A DNA stretch of 64,000 bases from Bacillus subtilis (lineage in GTDB: Bacteria; Pseudomonadota; Alphaproteobacteria; Rhizobiales; Rhizobiaceae): contig JAHREI010000004.1 in NCBI GenBank assembly GCA_021733665.1, positions 248,001-312,000 on the forward strand. The letters are read 5' to 3'. A model generated the notes under the pieces. That model did no database searches. It was not told the origin of the DNA and saw only the letters and a list, made by a program, of their open reading frames with translations. Within the stretch, counting starts at the first letter, position 1. Each line of letters opens with the position of its first letter. The translations under genes were made by a program, and so were the position numbers. Positions 1 to 8,339 of this stretch are shown in pieces.

Positions 1-837
1 TATTTGTTCAAAATGGTCGGGCAGGGTTACAAACATAAATATCTGATCGATGGTAATGATAGTCGCGGCATTGATGTCAGCGTAATGATGCGCGATACGA
101 CAAAAAGCGGACATGATATTGAACTGGTCAAGCTGGAGAGCAATGCGCATCTGACCTATCAGGATTTAGGTATTTATGATCCGGTACTGGCAGATATTGG
201 TATTGAGGCGCATGAGCGCGTATTTAAACGCGATTGTTTAATGCTTGATTTGCGGATTGGCGGTAAGCCGCTGACACTGTTTGTCTCACATTTTAAATCC
301 ATGGGCGGCGTGCGTTACGGGCAGGATCCGAAACTGACGACCTTGCCGGTGCGTATGGCAGAAGCCCGCGCAGTGCGTATGATTATCGAAAAGCGTTTTG
401 GTCGTGAAGAAACCGCAAATGCCCGGTGGGTAATCTGCGGTGACTTTAATGATTATTATGAAAAGATAGCGATCAGTGGTGACCAGTGGGATGGTTATCA
501 GTTTACGCCGGTGCACGAACCTGAAAACTGTCTCAATGTTTTTCTGGAAGACGGTTTCGCAGTGAATTTGGTAGAGCGGCGACCTGAGCTTGATCGCTGG
601 ACGCTCTATCATACGCGAGGGCCGCAGGAGCGCCATCTGTGTCAGCTGGATTATATCTGGGCATCACCCGCTCTGGCGCAACGCAATGCACATGTTGTGC
701 CGGAGATTATCCGTAATGGGCAGCCTTATCGTACGGTGTTTCCTGAGGGGCAGGATGTCGCGCGCTTCCCGCGCATTGGCTGGGACAGGCCGAAGGCAAG
801 TGATCATTGTCCTGTTGCTGTCACACTTGAGTTGTAA
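1..837 (+). CDS. Endonuclease/exonuclease/phosphatase family protein (5' truncated by window edge)
   Basis: The reading frame is open from the first base, so this is the C-terminal 278 residues of a longer protein. The metal-dependent phosphohydrolase fold of the DNase I/EEP superfamily is shown by FVSHFKS near residue 94, the catalytic GDFND near residue 147, and the terminal SDHCPV motif near residue 268, which supplies the last Asp-His pair. Such proteins cleave phosphodiesters in nucleic acids, lipids or inositol phosphates; the substrate cannot be told from sequence. A NUDIX gene follows 30 bp downstream on the same strand and may be co-transcribed. The true start lies outside the window. 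Confidence 0.85.
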   Translation, partial: YLFKMVGQGYKHKYLIDGNDSRGIDVSVMMRDTTKSGHDIELVKLESNAHLTYQDLGIYDPVLADIGIEAHERVFKRDCLMLDLRIGGKPLTLFVSHFKSMGGVRYGQDPKLTTLPVRMAEARAVRMIIEKRFGREETANARWVICGDFNDYYEKIAISGDQWDGYQFTPVHEPENCLNVFLEDGFAVNLVERRPELDRWTLYHTRGPQERHLCQLDYIWASPALAQRNAHVVPEIIRNGQPYRTVFPEGQDVARFPRIGWDRPKASDHCPVAVTLEL

Positions 838-867
838 GGCAATGCACGGTGTAACGGAGCGGCAAAA

Positions 868-1575
868 ATGCAGGATTTAACCGAGAACAAAATTTATCCG
901 GTGCAGGACGTAAGGGTTCTGGTTGAGGCCGGTGAACCGGATTATGTCGTGCATAACAGGCAGAAAATTGATGAGAACTGGCAGCAGGAGGTTGCTGCTA
1001 ATTCTTCGCTCTATGATGGTGAGATTTATCTGGCGACACGTGCTGAATTGCGTGACGGGATTTTGACGGCTTCTTATCAGCGCACGTCTTTCCGCAGTCT
1101 GCTTTATTGGCGCAGAGATAAAAGCAAGGATAAGCCGTTTCATATTTTTGGCAGTGGTGTGATTGTTTCATCCGACAATAAATTGCTGCTCGGACAGATG
1201 GCCTCGCATAATGCTGTGGCCGGACGTATTTATTTTCCGGCCGGTTCCAATGATGATCAGGATATCGTTGACGGACAGGTTGACTTTGCCGGCAATGCCC
1301 GCCGCGAAGTGCTGGAAGAAACCGGCATTGATCTGGCCGATGCACGACGCACGGGCGGTTATAGTTTGGTGATGAGTGAGCGTAGTCTGGCACTGTTTTG
1401 TTGCTATTATTTCGATCGGACAGCGGTGCAGTTAGAGACGCAAGCCAGACAGTTTATTGCATCACAGGAAAAACCGGAATTGTCGGGCGTGCTTATGATC
1501 GGGCAGGACGAGGCGCTGGATGAACGTAGTCCGCCTTATATCCGTGCTTTTATGGACTGGTATTTTACGCAATAA
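868..1575 (+). CDS. NUDIX hydrolase
   Basis: A 235-aa protein. The C-terminal half carries the core of the NUDIX box, REVLEETGID (around residues 150-159), which binds Mg2+ and cleaves nucleoside diphosphate-X compounds. The first Glu of the usual GX5E part is not obvious: an Asp-rich stretch sits where it is expected. The N-terminal 90 residues are an extra domain with no recognised motif. A GGAG precedes the ATG by 8 nt. The substrate is unknown. The gene follows the EEP-family gene closely, so a shared nucleotide-related role is possible but unproven. Confidence 0.8.
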   Translation: MQDLTENKIYPVQDVRVLVEAGEPDYVVHNRQKIDENWQQEVAANSSLYDGEIYLATRAELRDGILTASYQRTSFRSLLYWRRDKSKDKPFHIFGSGVIVSSDNKLLLGQMASHNAVAGRIYFPAGSNDDQDIVDGQVDFAGNARREVLEETGIDLADARRTGGYSLVMSERSLALFCCYYFDRTAVQLETQARQFIASQEKPELSGVLMIGQDEALDERSPPYIRAFMDWYFTQ

Positions 1576-1729
1576 TTTCAGTCTGTGTTGACTGCGATAC
1601 TCTGCTTGTTGAAAAGCAGTTCATGAATCGTTTGAATGTTTTAGCAGGGAATGCAAATGTGTTGAATCAGATGCCATCTTTTTTAAAGGCGGCAGTGATC
1701 ATCATAGGTCAGTGGGAAGGGCAGAGATT

Positions 1730-2671
1730 ATGAGCAGTAAACGGATGCAGGGGCGTTTCTACGAAATCTACGATGTTTTCACAGAAAAGCCACTGGCGGG
1801 AAATCCGCTCGCCGTTGTTCATGATGCTGACGGGTTGGATGATGCCACGATGCTGGCGATTGCACGGGAGTTTAATCTCTCTGAAACCGTCTTTGTCTCG
1901 CCGCCGGAAAATCCGTTGCACTCGGCATCTATCCGCATATTCACGCCGGAATATGAGCTGAATTTTGCCGGTCATCCAACGGTAGGGACAGCAATTGCTC
2001 TGGCCTATAAAAACAATGACGGGCAGAAGCCGCAGACTGATTTGATTATGACCTTGGAAGAAAAGGTCGGTCCTGTACGGGTTGCTGTTCATTGTAACAG
2101 CAATGAGCAGTCATCTGCTTTTGCGGAATTTGATCTGCCGCGTCTGCCGGAGCGGGTGAATATCACAGTTGAAAAAGAGCAGGTCGCTGCTGCTTTGCGT
2201 TTGAATACGCATGAAATTGGCTTTGAAAACCATGTGCCATCTGTGTGGAGCGGCGGTAAACCATTTGTACTGGTGCCAGTCAAAAACATGATTTCAGCAG
2301 CCAAAGTCGTGGTCGATCCGGTTTTTGTTGAAGATCATATGCAGGCTTTTGAAGGGCGCGCGATTCCGTTTTACATCTATACCCGCGAAACACGGCTGTT
2401 TGAGAGCAGCTATCATGCGCGTATGTTTACATCGGGCAAGCATGTTTATGAAGATCCGGCTACAGGGTCAGCTGTTGCGGCTTTTGCCGGTGCTATTCAT
2501 GATTTCGACAGACCGGTGGAAGGGCTGACACAGTTATGGATTGAGCAGGGGATACAGATGGGTAGACCATCACGTATTCGTCTGGAACTGGATGTAGCGG
2601 GGAAAAAACTCACTGGCGCTCGCATTGGCGGTAGCGCGGTGAAGGTTGCAGAAGGCTATCTGCACATTTAA
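1730..2671 (+). CDS. PhzF family phenazine biosynthesis-like isomerase
   Basis: A 313-aa protein with the typical PhzF beginning (YDVFTEKPLAGNPLAVV) and paired pseudo-symmetric diaminopimelate-epimerase folds. Family landmarks include the EFNLSETVFV segment near residue 46 (catalytic Glu), the FAGHPTVGTA loop near residue 84, and the matching DPATGSAVAAFAG loop near residue 245. The family contains isomerases of varied substrates; most members outside phenazine producers have no assigned reaction, and no phenazine genes are nearby. The ATG at 1730 is preferred over an in-frame GTG at 1712 because GGGAAGGG sits at the right distance. Confidence 0.85.
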   Translation: MSSKRMQGRFYEIYDVFTEKPLAGNPLAVVHDADGLDDATMLAIAREFNLSETVFVSPPENPLHSASIRIFTPEYELNFAGHPTVGTAIALAYKNNDGQKPQTDLIMTLEEKVGPVRVAVHCNSNEQSSAFAEFDLPRLPERVNITVEKEQVAAALRLNTHEIGFENHVPSVWSGGKPFVLVPVKNMISAAKVVVDPVFVEDHMQAFEGRAIPFYIYTRETRLFESSYHARMFTSGKHVYEDPATGSAVAAFAGAIHDFDRPVEGLTQLWIEQGIQMGRPSRIRLELDVAGKKLTGARIGGSAVKVAEGYLHI

Positions 2672-2790
2672 TGTAAGTAGGCTGGAAATATCAGGCGCAA
2701 TAATTAGGTGGCTGTCCGCAGCTTTTCGACAGTCTGTATTTGGGAAATCTGAGTGTGAAATTGTTGGTGTGCATCTGAGTGTCCGTTTGC

Positions 2791-2991
2791 TTAGTGATAT
2801 GTCGGTTCTGGCTTGAGAGCCGGACATGTCTCTGCGTCACGCTCATTGAGCAGATCTACCATTTGGTCAGTTTGAGTAATATTCAGGCCGATAACATTGG
2901 TGCCATTATGCTTGGCTACAATGCCGGTGAAAATGTCATAGACACACCATTGGCCATTGGGTAGTTTTTTCATATCGTAACGAATTCGCAT
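2791..2991 (-). CDS. Small hypothetical protein (66 aa)
   Basis: A 66-residue ORF with a GGAGAAG ribosome binding site 8 nt before its ATG. The N-terminal half (MKKLPNGQWCVYDIFTG) reads like a small folded domain that recurs in unannotated Brucellaceae proteins, but I cannot name a family. No signal peptide or membrane segment. It lies convergent to the PhzF gene. The case for coding rests on the binding site and amino-acid composition. Confidence 0.5.
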   Translation of the reverse strand: MRIRYDMKKLPNGQWCVYDIFTGIVAKHNGTNVIGLNITQTDQMVDLLNERDAETCPALKPEPTYH

Positions 2992-3054
2992 TACCGTATC
3001 TTCTCCAAGGATATTGCAATTATTGTAAGGCGAAGATCAACAAAAGTTGCGCAA

Positions 3055-3252
3055 TTAATTATTGTTATAAATGTGTATTTTTTGTGAGACTGATAAGGCT
3101 AAGTCGTGGCAATCAGTAAACACAAAGTGTGTGCGAGAAGCATCATCGCTGCATAAAGTCGAAGCCGCAAGATGCTCATATATCACATCGAATATCATTT
3201 GTAACAGTTCGGCATAGTCAAGTGATAGAGGTGCAGGAGCATCTGTAAACAC
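3055..3252 (-). CDS. Possible small protein (65 aa, doubtful)
   Basis: An open frame beginning at GTG with no convincing ribosome binding site. The translation has a plausible mixed composition (two His-Cys-containing stretches) but no recognisable domain. It could be a decayed gene or chance ORF in an otherwise non-coding interval between two minus-strand genes. Confidence 0.22.
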   Translation of the reverse strand: MFTDAPAPLSLDYAELLQMIFDVIYEHLAASTLCSDDASRTHFVFTDCHDLALSVSQKIHIYNNN

Positions 3253-3310
3253 TTGCTATGAGCGAATTAGGGCACGAATAATTATTGTAAAGTAAGATTA
3301 TCGACAGATT

Positions 3311-3622
3311 TTAAGAGTTATGTGTTTTGTCGATCAGTACAAGATGGAAGAGCTGTGTTCCTAGAATAGCAATCGCAAGGATGAGCAAAGAACGGGTTGT
3401 GATTGCTTCGTGTCCGCTGATGCCGGCAAAAATAATGAATGCAGCAATAAAAGCATATAGTGCAGGGAAAAGCGCGAGCCCATAAGCTCTAGGCGCTGTC
3501 CGGTTTACTTGTCCGGAAAGTCCCCATTGCATAGGTAGTCTTTGCAGATGCCGGAGCTTATAATTTGCAATAAGCGCGATGAGGACTGAGATTATGAAAA
3601 CGGAAATTCCGGTGACATACAT
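3311..3622 (-). CDS. DUF1648/SdpI-like small membrane protein
   Basis: A 103-aa protein with three likely transmembrane helices (residues 2-20, 48-66 and 75-95). Between the first two is the segment MQWGLSGQVNRTAPRAYG, which fits the DUF1648 pattern of a short PxxWxxxGxxxxxxxK/R-like loop found in SdpI-type membrane proteins. The family is linked to immunity against SdpC-type toxins in Bacillus, but most members have no tested function. It lies just downstream of the grpB-like gene on the same strand (27 bp gap) and may be co-transcribed with it. Confidence 0.6.
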   Translation of the reverse strand: MYVTGISVFIISVLIALIANYKLRHLQRLPMQWGLSGQVNRTAPRAYGLALFPALYAFIAAFIIFAGISGHEAITTRSLLILAIAILGTQLFHLVLIDKTHNS

Positions 3623-3649
3623 AGCATGGTTTCCATATCGAGGCTTATT

Positions 3650-4177
3650 TTAAGGTATGTTTCTCATCGTCTTTAAATGCGCTTGGATAAAATCAGCTTT
3701 TCCGGCTGTATATGCTTTCCGGTTATTGTAATGCAGAGCTGCTAAATCTTCTTTCAATTGTTCATAGTCTTTTCGGATATGCTCATTAGCTCTGAGAAGA
3801 TTGCGCAGATTCAGATAATCTGTCCAGTGCTGACTGGATAGTTCAAGAATATGAATGCAATGGGTTCTTTTTCCGTCAGACAGACGCTCAAGGATTACGC
3901 CCATCTGTTCTGATCGAAAACCTAAATTACTATAATTATTCTTACTTAGAATATCGGTGATGATCTCAATGTTGTATTTATCATCAACGCCAATGCCGAT
4001 ATCCAAAATTGGTTTTGATCTTAAGCCCGGAACTGACGTACTGCCGATATGTTTTATCACAACAGATATGCCGCCTAATGCCTGTTTCAGAGCAGCTGCT
4101 TCCTGTTCAAAAAGCGCTTTCCAGTCCGGATTGTAATTCTCCAGTGTGACCTGATGATTTGCAACACCAATATTCAT
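3650..4177 (-). CDS. GrpB family (UPF0157) nucleotidyltransferase-like protein
   Basis: A 175-aa protein, the usual full length for the GrpB/UPF0157 family. It opens with the hallmark HQVTLENYNPDW segment and contains IKHIGSTSVPGLRSKPILDI, the nucleotidyltransferase-fold signature (GSTSVPGL followed by an acidic DIGIGV strand) at about residues 42-65. The family is related to Pol-beta nucleotidyltransferases and is sometimes fused to CoaE, but its substrate is unknown. A bidirectional terminator lies upstream of it, so it is transcribed from its own promoter in the gap after 4177. Confidence 0.85.
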   Translation of the reverse strand: MNIGVANHQVTLENYNPDWKALFEQEAAALKQALGGISVVIKHIGSTSVPGLRSKPILDIGIGVDDKYNIEIITDILSKNNYSNLGFRSEQMGVILERLSDGKRTHCIHILELSSQHWTDYLNLRNLLRANEHIRKDYEQLKEDLAALHYNNRKAYTAGKADFIQAHLKTMRNIP

Positions 4178-4233
4178 ATTTCCATCCTGTACCTATGTTG
4201 GATAGTCTGAATGATTGTCGCGTAGTTCATAGC

Positions 4234-4263
4234 AAAACGGCGACCCGAAGGTCGCCGTTTTTA
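4234..4263. terminator. Bidirectional intrinsic terminator
   Basis: ACGGCGAC-ccgaa-GTCGCCGT stem flanked by A-rich and T-rich runs on both sides. It probably ends transcription of the minus-strand DUF4282 gene whose stop codon lies just to the right, at 4269. Confidence 0.75.
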
Positions 4264-4268
4264 AAGGC

Positions 4269-4547
4269 TTAGTTGCGTGGCAACCGGTCTCTGATTTCTG
4301 TCAGACGGTCATAAATCCGGAATGACAGAATGATGCCTTCACAAGCAACGCGCCAGAAAATTGTACCGGCAACGAGCATGAAAAGACCGCCAATTACTTG
4401 CTTAATCCCGCCGCCCATAAAACTGAATGCTGTGAAGATAGTAATCAGCGAAGCAATAACAATTGCTGCAATGCCCAGCCAATAAACAATCTTGATAAGG
4501 GATGGCGTTAAAAATTTATCGAAACTGGTCATGTCTTGAAAGTTCAT
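4269..4547 (-). CDS. DUF4282 domain membrane protein
   Basis: A 92-aa protein with two predicted transmembrane helices (residues 18-42 and 52-75) and a charged C-terminal tail. The opening, with FDKFLTPSLIKIVYWLG, and the middle MGGGIKQVIGGLFMLVAG match the DUF4282 family, small inner-membrane proteins of unknown role common in proteobacteria. It is a single-gene unit bounded by a bidirectional terminator. Confidence 0.8.
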   Translation of the reverse strand: MNFQDMTSFDKFLTPSLIKIVYWLGIAAIVIASLITIFTAFSFMGGGIKQVIGGLFMLVAGTIFWRVACEGIILSFRIYDRLTEIRDRLPRN

Positions 4548-4757
4548 ATGGTATTTCTCTGTCTATTGGTGGTTGTTGAGTTATGTATTATTAAAGACCA
4601 CATTCGTGTCAATAAGACTATGTATTGTATTCAAACCAGCAGAGCATAGCACTCTGATAAATTTCTCTGAAGGGGGCATTACCCACTATATATTTCCGAC
4701 AAAAATTGCCAATGGTGACCTTTTGGGCAAGGTGTGGCGGGCAATTACCTCGGATCT

Positions 4758-5438
4758 TTATAGCGCTCCTGTGGGTGTCAATGCGGAGAAGTCTATATAA
4801 AAATCACGTATTCCCGAAGCTAAAAATTGCACAGCAATACAAGTAAGCAGGAAACCCATGATTTTTGAAATTGCTTGTGTGCCATGTTTTCCCAGCAGTT
4901 TCTCAATCCACTTGGATGCGGCCAAAGTGATATAAGCAATTGATGCGACTATAGCGATGCCGATCAGAATATGGATATGGCCCATAATCATTTGCCCTGC
5001 CGGAATTTGTGAGCCCAGGCCCATTACCACAGCAATGGAGCCGGGTCCCGCCAGACTTGGCATGGCCAGTGGCGAAAAGGAATAATCCATATCAGCTTTT
5101 TTGATATCAGAAGCGGATGAGTCAACCTCGGAAGACGGATCGCTTCCAGAAAAAATCATCCTTAGTGCCAATATCAGGATGATAATACCACCGGCAACTC
5201 GAATGCCCGGCATAGAAATACCGAAGAGAGAAATAATACCTTTTCCAAGCAGCAGAAAAGTTGCGAGAATACTGAAAGCATAAATGCAGGCCTTGGCAGC
5301 TTGCTTACGTTTATTTTCAGCAGACATGCGGTTTGTTAGTGACATGTATAGCGGGATTGTTGTGAGCGGGTTCATAATAGGCAGAAGCCCGATCACTACA
5401 ATCGCTGTGTATTTAAAAAAATCTGCAATATAGGTCAT
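4758..5438 (-). CDS. MarC family (UPF0056) inner membrane protein
   Basis: A 226-aa protein with six hydrophobic segments, the standard MarC topology. The first helix carries the family motif LLPIMNPLTTIPLYMSLT, the middle has PLAMPSLAGPGSIAVVMG, and the last helix ends in VQFLASGIRDFYIDF. The start at 5438 is chosen because AAGGAAGTGCTTA gives a good ribosome binding site; an upstream in-frame ATG at 5489 adds a charged, unmatched extension. MarC proteins were once linked to multiple antibiotic resistance in E. coli, which later work did not support; their function is open. Confidence 0.85.
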   Translation of the reverse strand: MTYIADFFKYTAIVVIGLLPIMNPLTTIPLYMSLTNRMSAENKRKQAAKACIYAFSILATFLLLGKGIISLFGISMPGIRVAGGIIILILALRMIFSGSDPSSEVDSSASDIKKADMDYSFSPLAMPSLAGPGSIAVVMGLGSQIPAGQMIMGHIHILIGIAIVASIAYITLAASKWIEKLLGKHGTQAISKIMGFLLTCIAVQFLASGIRDFYIDFSALTPTGAL

Positions 5439-5839
5439 TAAGCACTTCCTTTTAGAAGTGCGTATGGGAAATTTCTCAACAAATGGCAAATCTGAATAAT
5501 AATTCAGAGAATATATCAGTTTATTATTGGTAAGATGGTCAATTGAAGGGTTGGCAGGACAGGCCTTCGCCAGTTTGCGAGTGAAGAGGGCTTGCCGCTT
5601 CAGGCATCATCCAGAATGTTTATACAATCTGGATGTATAATGGTAACATAGACAGGCTCGATGCTACACGAATTGCAACAAATCGCGTTCTGAAGGTTGA
5701 GGCTATCTTAAGCGCGGTCTGCTTGCTTTGGTTAAGTATTATGAAATATGTTCATGAGCATAAAGTGCTTCATTCAAGAGCTTAACAAGAGCATGAATGA
5801 GTGTCATCGTTTGTAGCATCGGGATAATCCGATTTGTAA

Positions 5840-5862
5840 AGGCAGCTTAATGACTGCCTTTT
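5840..5862 (+). terminator. Orphan intrinsic terminator (possible sRNA end)
   Basis: AGGCAG-cttaatga-CTGCCT stem followed by a T-rich run. No plus-strand coding gene precedes it. The same hairpin family, including the upstream AATCCGATTTG, recurs at 32926 inside the prophage and in part at 7692. Confidence 0.6.
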
Positions 5863-5889
5863 TTATTATAGGCTGGCTAAATCAATAAA

Positions 5890-5955
5890 CTAGGGCGTCC
5901 CTGTTACAATGCGGATCAGCCAAAAAAAGGCGACTAGAATATCTAATATGTCCAC
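5890..5955 (-). CDS. Possible 21-aa membrane peptide
   Basis: GTG-initiated frame with AGTGAGG 7 nt upstream. The peptide is almost wholly hydrophobic (ILDILVAFFWLIRIVTG). Coding is plausible but the size makes it uncertain. Confidence 0.25.
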   Translation of the reverse strand: MDILDILVAFFWLIRIVTGTP

Positions 5956-6030
5956 GACTAAACCTCACTCTTGATGAAAAATCTGATCGCCCTAATTCGT
6001 TAGATATCACCTAATAGAATGGAGGGTTAT

Positions 6031-6282
6031 ATGGGCGACGCGGGAATTGGTTGGATTGCTGCAATTATTATCGGCGGCTTGGCAGGCTGGATCGCTTCAA
6101 ACTTTATGAAAAGCGATACAGGTATTTTTCTCAACATTATTCTTGGAATAATTGGCGCTTCGATTGCCAGCTTTCTGTTTGGGTTAGTTGGTGTTTCGTT
6201 CGGTGGCTGGCTTGGCTACCTTGTAGCTGGTTTTGTCGGTGCCTGCATACTCATTTGGGGCGGCAGGCTAATCAAATCGTAA
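6031..6282 (+). CDS. GlsB/YeaQ/YmgE family stress-response membrane protein
   Basis: An 83-aa, three-helix membrane protein of the transglycosylase-associated family. The glycine-rich helix pattern is typical: IIGGLAGWIAS in helix 1, FLNIILGIIGASIASFLFG in helix 2, and a glycine-rich third helix. These proteins are induced by acid or osmotic stress in enterobacteria; mechanism unknown. The ATG at 6031 is preferred over one at 6019 because GGAGGG lies directly before it, made in part of the upstream ATG. It is followed by its own terminator. Confidence 0.85.
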   Translation: MGDAGIGWIAAIIIGGLAGWIASNFMKSDTGIFLNIILGIIGASIASFLFGLVGVSFGGWLGYLVAGFVGACILIWGGRLIKS

Positions 6283-6352
6283 ATGAACGTCTAGCGCTTG
6301 AATGAAGCTTCGCTCCGGCGGAATTTGTATAAGCTATGACAGCATTAAACGA

Positions 6353-6386
6353 GCCCTGACAGTTTACACCCTGTCGGGGTTTCTTA
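6353..6386 (+). terminator. Intrinsic terminator after the GlsB-like gene
   Basis: CCCTGACAG-tttaca-CCCTGTCGGGG imperfect stem followed by TTTCTT. Confidence 0.65.
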
Positions 6387-6548
6387 TTTGCGGCTGCGAT
6401 TTAATTGGGAAAAAGCAAATCCAAATACCATAGTAAGAGATACGCTAACACCAATACCAATCGCTGGATTGTTTGGTGATGAGGTTAGAAGCGCTCATCC
6501 TGCGCCAAGGCCAATTATAGCCCCGTAAATAAAACCCGAAACAGTCAT
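6384..6548 (-). pseudogene. Small membrane protein gene interrupted by an in-frame TGA
   Basis: A near-perfect ribosome binding site (AAGGAGGTGAGC) precedes an ATG at 6548. The frame reads 17 residues (ending IIGLGAG), hits TGA at 6497-6495, then continues open for 36 residues (ALLTSSPN, then a second hydrophobic segment) to TAA. With Trp at the TGA the product would be a 54-aa two-helix protein. A TGG-to-TGA nonsense change is the simplest reading. I do not recognise the family. Confidence 0.55.
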
Positions 6549-6663
6549 GCTCACCTCCTTAAGGTGATTGATAATATCTAGCTCCAGTAGCCTCACCAAG
6601 TGCGGGGTTTTTTATCGTCCAAACATAGAGAGAGATTGCGAATTGCACGCAATATCTATGCGC

Positions 6664-6921
6664 TTATACTCCAATAAGAAATAAGAAAAGCCCTGATGCG
6701 AATGACGCAAAGCCAGACCAGCTCCACCACATGATTTTTGGGTCCTGGTACCAGCTATAAATAACTTCATCTTCTGTCGGGTATTCTTCAGGCGATGGGC
6801 GCTTTGGATCGATACTTAATCTATCCTCGATGTTGGTTAATTTCGGATATCTGGCCATCCGGATAACACTCGCAATCGTATATAACAGCACGCCAATACA
6901 CATTAAAAGTAACCCATACAT
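6664..6921 (-). CDS. Small two-helix membrane protein, unknown
   Basis: An 85-aa protein with a transmembrane helix at residues 2-20 and another at 66-84, separated by a polar, acidic loop (EEYPTEDEVIYSWYQDP). The start at 6921 is chosen because AGGTGAG sits 7 nt upstream; a GTG at 6933 is the alternative. No family recognised. It belongs to a run of small minus-strand genes between 6.6 and 8.7 kb that look like recently shuffled accessory genes. Confidence 0.55.
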   Translation of the reverse strand: MYGLLLMCIGVLLYTIASVIRMARYPKLTNIEDRLSIDPKRPSPEEYPTEDEVIYSWYQDPKIMWWSWSGFASFASGLFLFLIGV

Positions 6922-7049
6922 GGTGTCACTCACCTGTTGTTATAAGAATTGATATTATTATGCGGCTTCATCTCGCCGCTCAGGATGGATGCTCATTTCT
7001 ATCTCCTCAGGTGAGGGGATTGATGTGAGAGGATGGCGTTAAAGACGGC

Positions 7050-7445
7050 CTATTTGTCTGATGGGTCATAATCATCATATTCCCATGCCATGTGTCGCGA
7101 AAGTCGTTTTGCTGCTTTTGACCATTCACCGTGGCCATCTATGTTAATCAGTCTCTCTATCGTTTGTCGGATGGTAGCTGCATCGTATTCGAGTACAAAC
7201 AGATAGTGAGTACCGAACGCAGTCTCATAGAAGGTTTCATGCGTTAGGTCTTGCTTCTTGAGGGTGAGAACATTTTCAGCGAACCATATAGGGGTGCAAA
7301 CCATAGCTGAAAAGCGTTCACTACCCGCACGATCATCGGGGCCGATCTCTGCTTCGACTATGCCTGCAAAATTCTGAGAGTCCTCTGGAATGAGAGAGTT
7401 CATATCTGTGTCATATATATTTAAATCTTTAAGCACGGCACGCAT
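7050..7445 (-). CDS. Imm8-like immunity protein (orphan)
   Basis: A 131-aa acidic cytosolic protein. The pattern of an N-terminal FAGIVEAEIGPDD strand, the central FSAMVCTPIWF segment, and a C-terminal block (TIERLINIDGHGEWSKAAKRL) agrees with the Imm8 immunity family, which protects against polymorphic or contact-dependent toxins. No toxin gene is adjacent, so it is either an orphan immunity gene or the remnant of a toxin-immunity locus. The family call rests on motif recall, not on a profile search. Confidence 0.6.
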   Translation of the reverse strand: MRAVLKDLNIYDTDMNSLIPEDSQNFAGIVEAEIGPDDRAGSERFSAMVCTPIWFAENVLTLKKQDLTHETFYETAFGTHYLFVLEYDAATIRQTIERLINIDGHGEWSKAAKRLSRHMAWEYDDYDPSDK

Positions 7446-7691
7446 GAATTTGTTTCCTGAGAAGCTAAAGTTTCGCGTTTTTCAGTGACGCTACCGGTGG
7501 ATTATTACCAAAGCGATAAGTGTCTGCGCGCCGGCGAAATGGTGGTTCATCACTTTCCTTGAACGCATCTTTCGATCATTCTGTCAACTTTAGCGGAATG
7601 GTTATTTTAATATGGGCGGTATCCGCAGGCTTTGAAATGGTGCTGCAACTGTAAAGGGGATGCCAAATCAAGCCATAATCCAGAAATGCAA

Positions 7692-7718
7692 GAGGCAGCT
7701 TGAAGGCTGCTTTTTTAA
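7692..7718 (+). terminator. Orphan intrinsic terminator (possible sRNA end)
   Basis: GGCAGC-ttgaag-GCTGCTTTTTT on the plus strand with no plus-strand gene upstream. Resembles the hairpins at 5840 and 32926. The 300 bases before it (7446-7691) hold no gene I can support. Confidence 0.55.
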
Positions 7719-7743
7719 TTTTTTGATGCCGTTTGATTTGATT

Positions 7744-8169
7744 TCAAGGTAGAGGGAAATCAATCCGTTCAGTGCGTTCATCGGTATATATAACCTGTAT
7801 AAACGATTTCGGACGAAATTCATGGGATGCGAGAGTGTCTTTTGCTTTATCTAATGCAGTTTTGACATCGTCGGCATGAAGCCGGATGACAAAATACCCA
7901 CCGCCAATTTCGTGTCCATCAAAAGCTGCTGTTTCACCAATTGCTTGCTCGATGTCATCCTCGAGTGGATACAAGTCAAATGTTTCGCTCGTTTCACCAA
8001 AATTATCATTAGAAAGCTTGATATGGATAAGTATCTGTCCTGAATTAGTTGTGGCTTGAGCTTCCTTGAACGGAAAGATTGCAGTTAGGAGAAAAGTAAA
8101 AAAAACGCTGGAATATAGTTGCAAATTGAAAGACCTTTTGTAAGTATATTTTAATATTACGTATCTCAT
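7744..8169 (-). CDS. Hypothetical exported or membrane-anchored protein
   Basis: A protein of 141 aa if read from the ATG at 8169 (159 aa from 8223). A hydrophobic stretch (VFFTFLLTAIFPF) followed by KEAQA suggests a signal peptide. The mature part has alternating strands and an acidic helix (PLEDDIEQAIGE), then GGYFVIRLHADDVKTALD and FIQVIYTDE. This looks like a compact alpha/beta domain of the kind seen in small immunity proteins, but no family can be named. It lies near the Imm8-like gene, with an orphan terminator between. Confidence 0.5.
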   Translation of the reverse strand: MRYVILKYTYKRSFNLQLYSSVFFTFLLTAIFPFKEAQATTNSGQILIHIKLSNDNFGETSETFDLYPLEDDIEQAIGETAAFDGHEIGGGYFVIRLHADDVKTALDKAKDTLASHEFRPKSFIQVIYTDERTERIDFPLP

Positions 8170-8339
8170 GGAATGACTAATCCGCAAGTCATCCCAAGCA
8201 TCTATAGTTACACTGAAATGCAATGTAGGATTAGCTAGTGCGTCTTTGTTTTCCGTCTTTACCTAAAGGTGGGACAGCTCACTCTGTATTGCCCGCCGTG
8301 GTTGTGAACGACTTCAGCTCTGGTAGCAATATCCGTGGC

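Larger units (their letters stand above)
5439..6030. other. Long intergenic region with an orphan plus-strand terminator
   Basis: No gene of ordinary size is visible. The region contains a plus-strand hairpin terminator (5840-5862) with no plus-strand gene upstream, which may mark the 3' end of a small RNA starting somewhere in 5640-5800. A 21-codon minus-strand frame with a GTG start (5890-5955) could encode a membrane peptide. The rest shows no clear feature. Confidence 0.5.

Noticed and set aside
4573-4800. Plus-strand frame of 75 codons opposite the MarC upstream region
   Set aside because: No ribosome binding site, odd composition, and it overlaps the end of the MarC gene; treated as chance.
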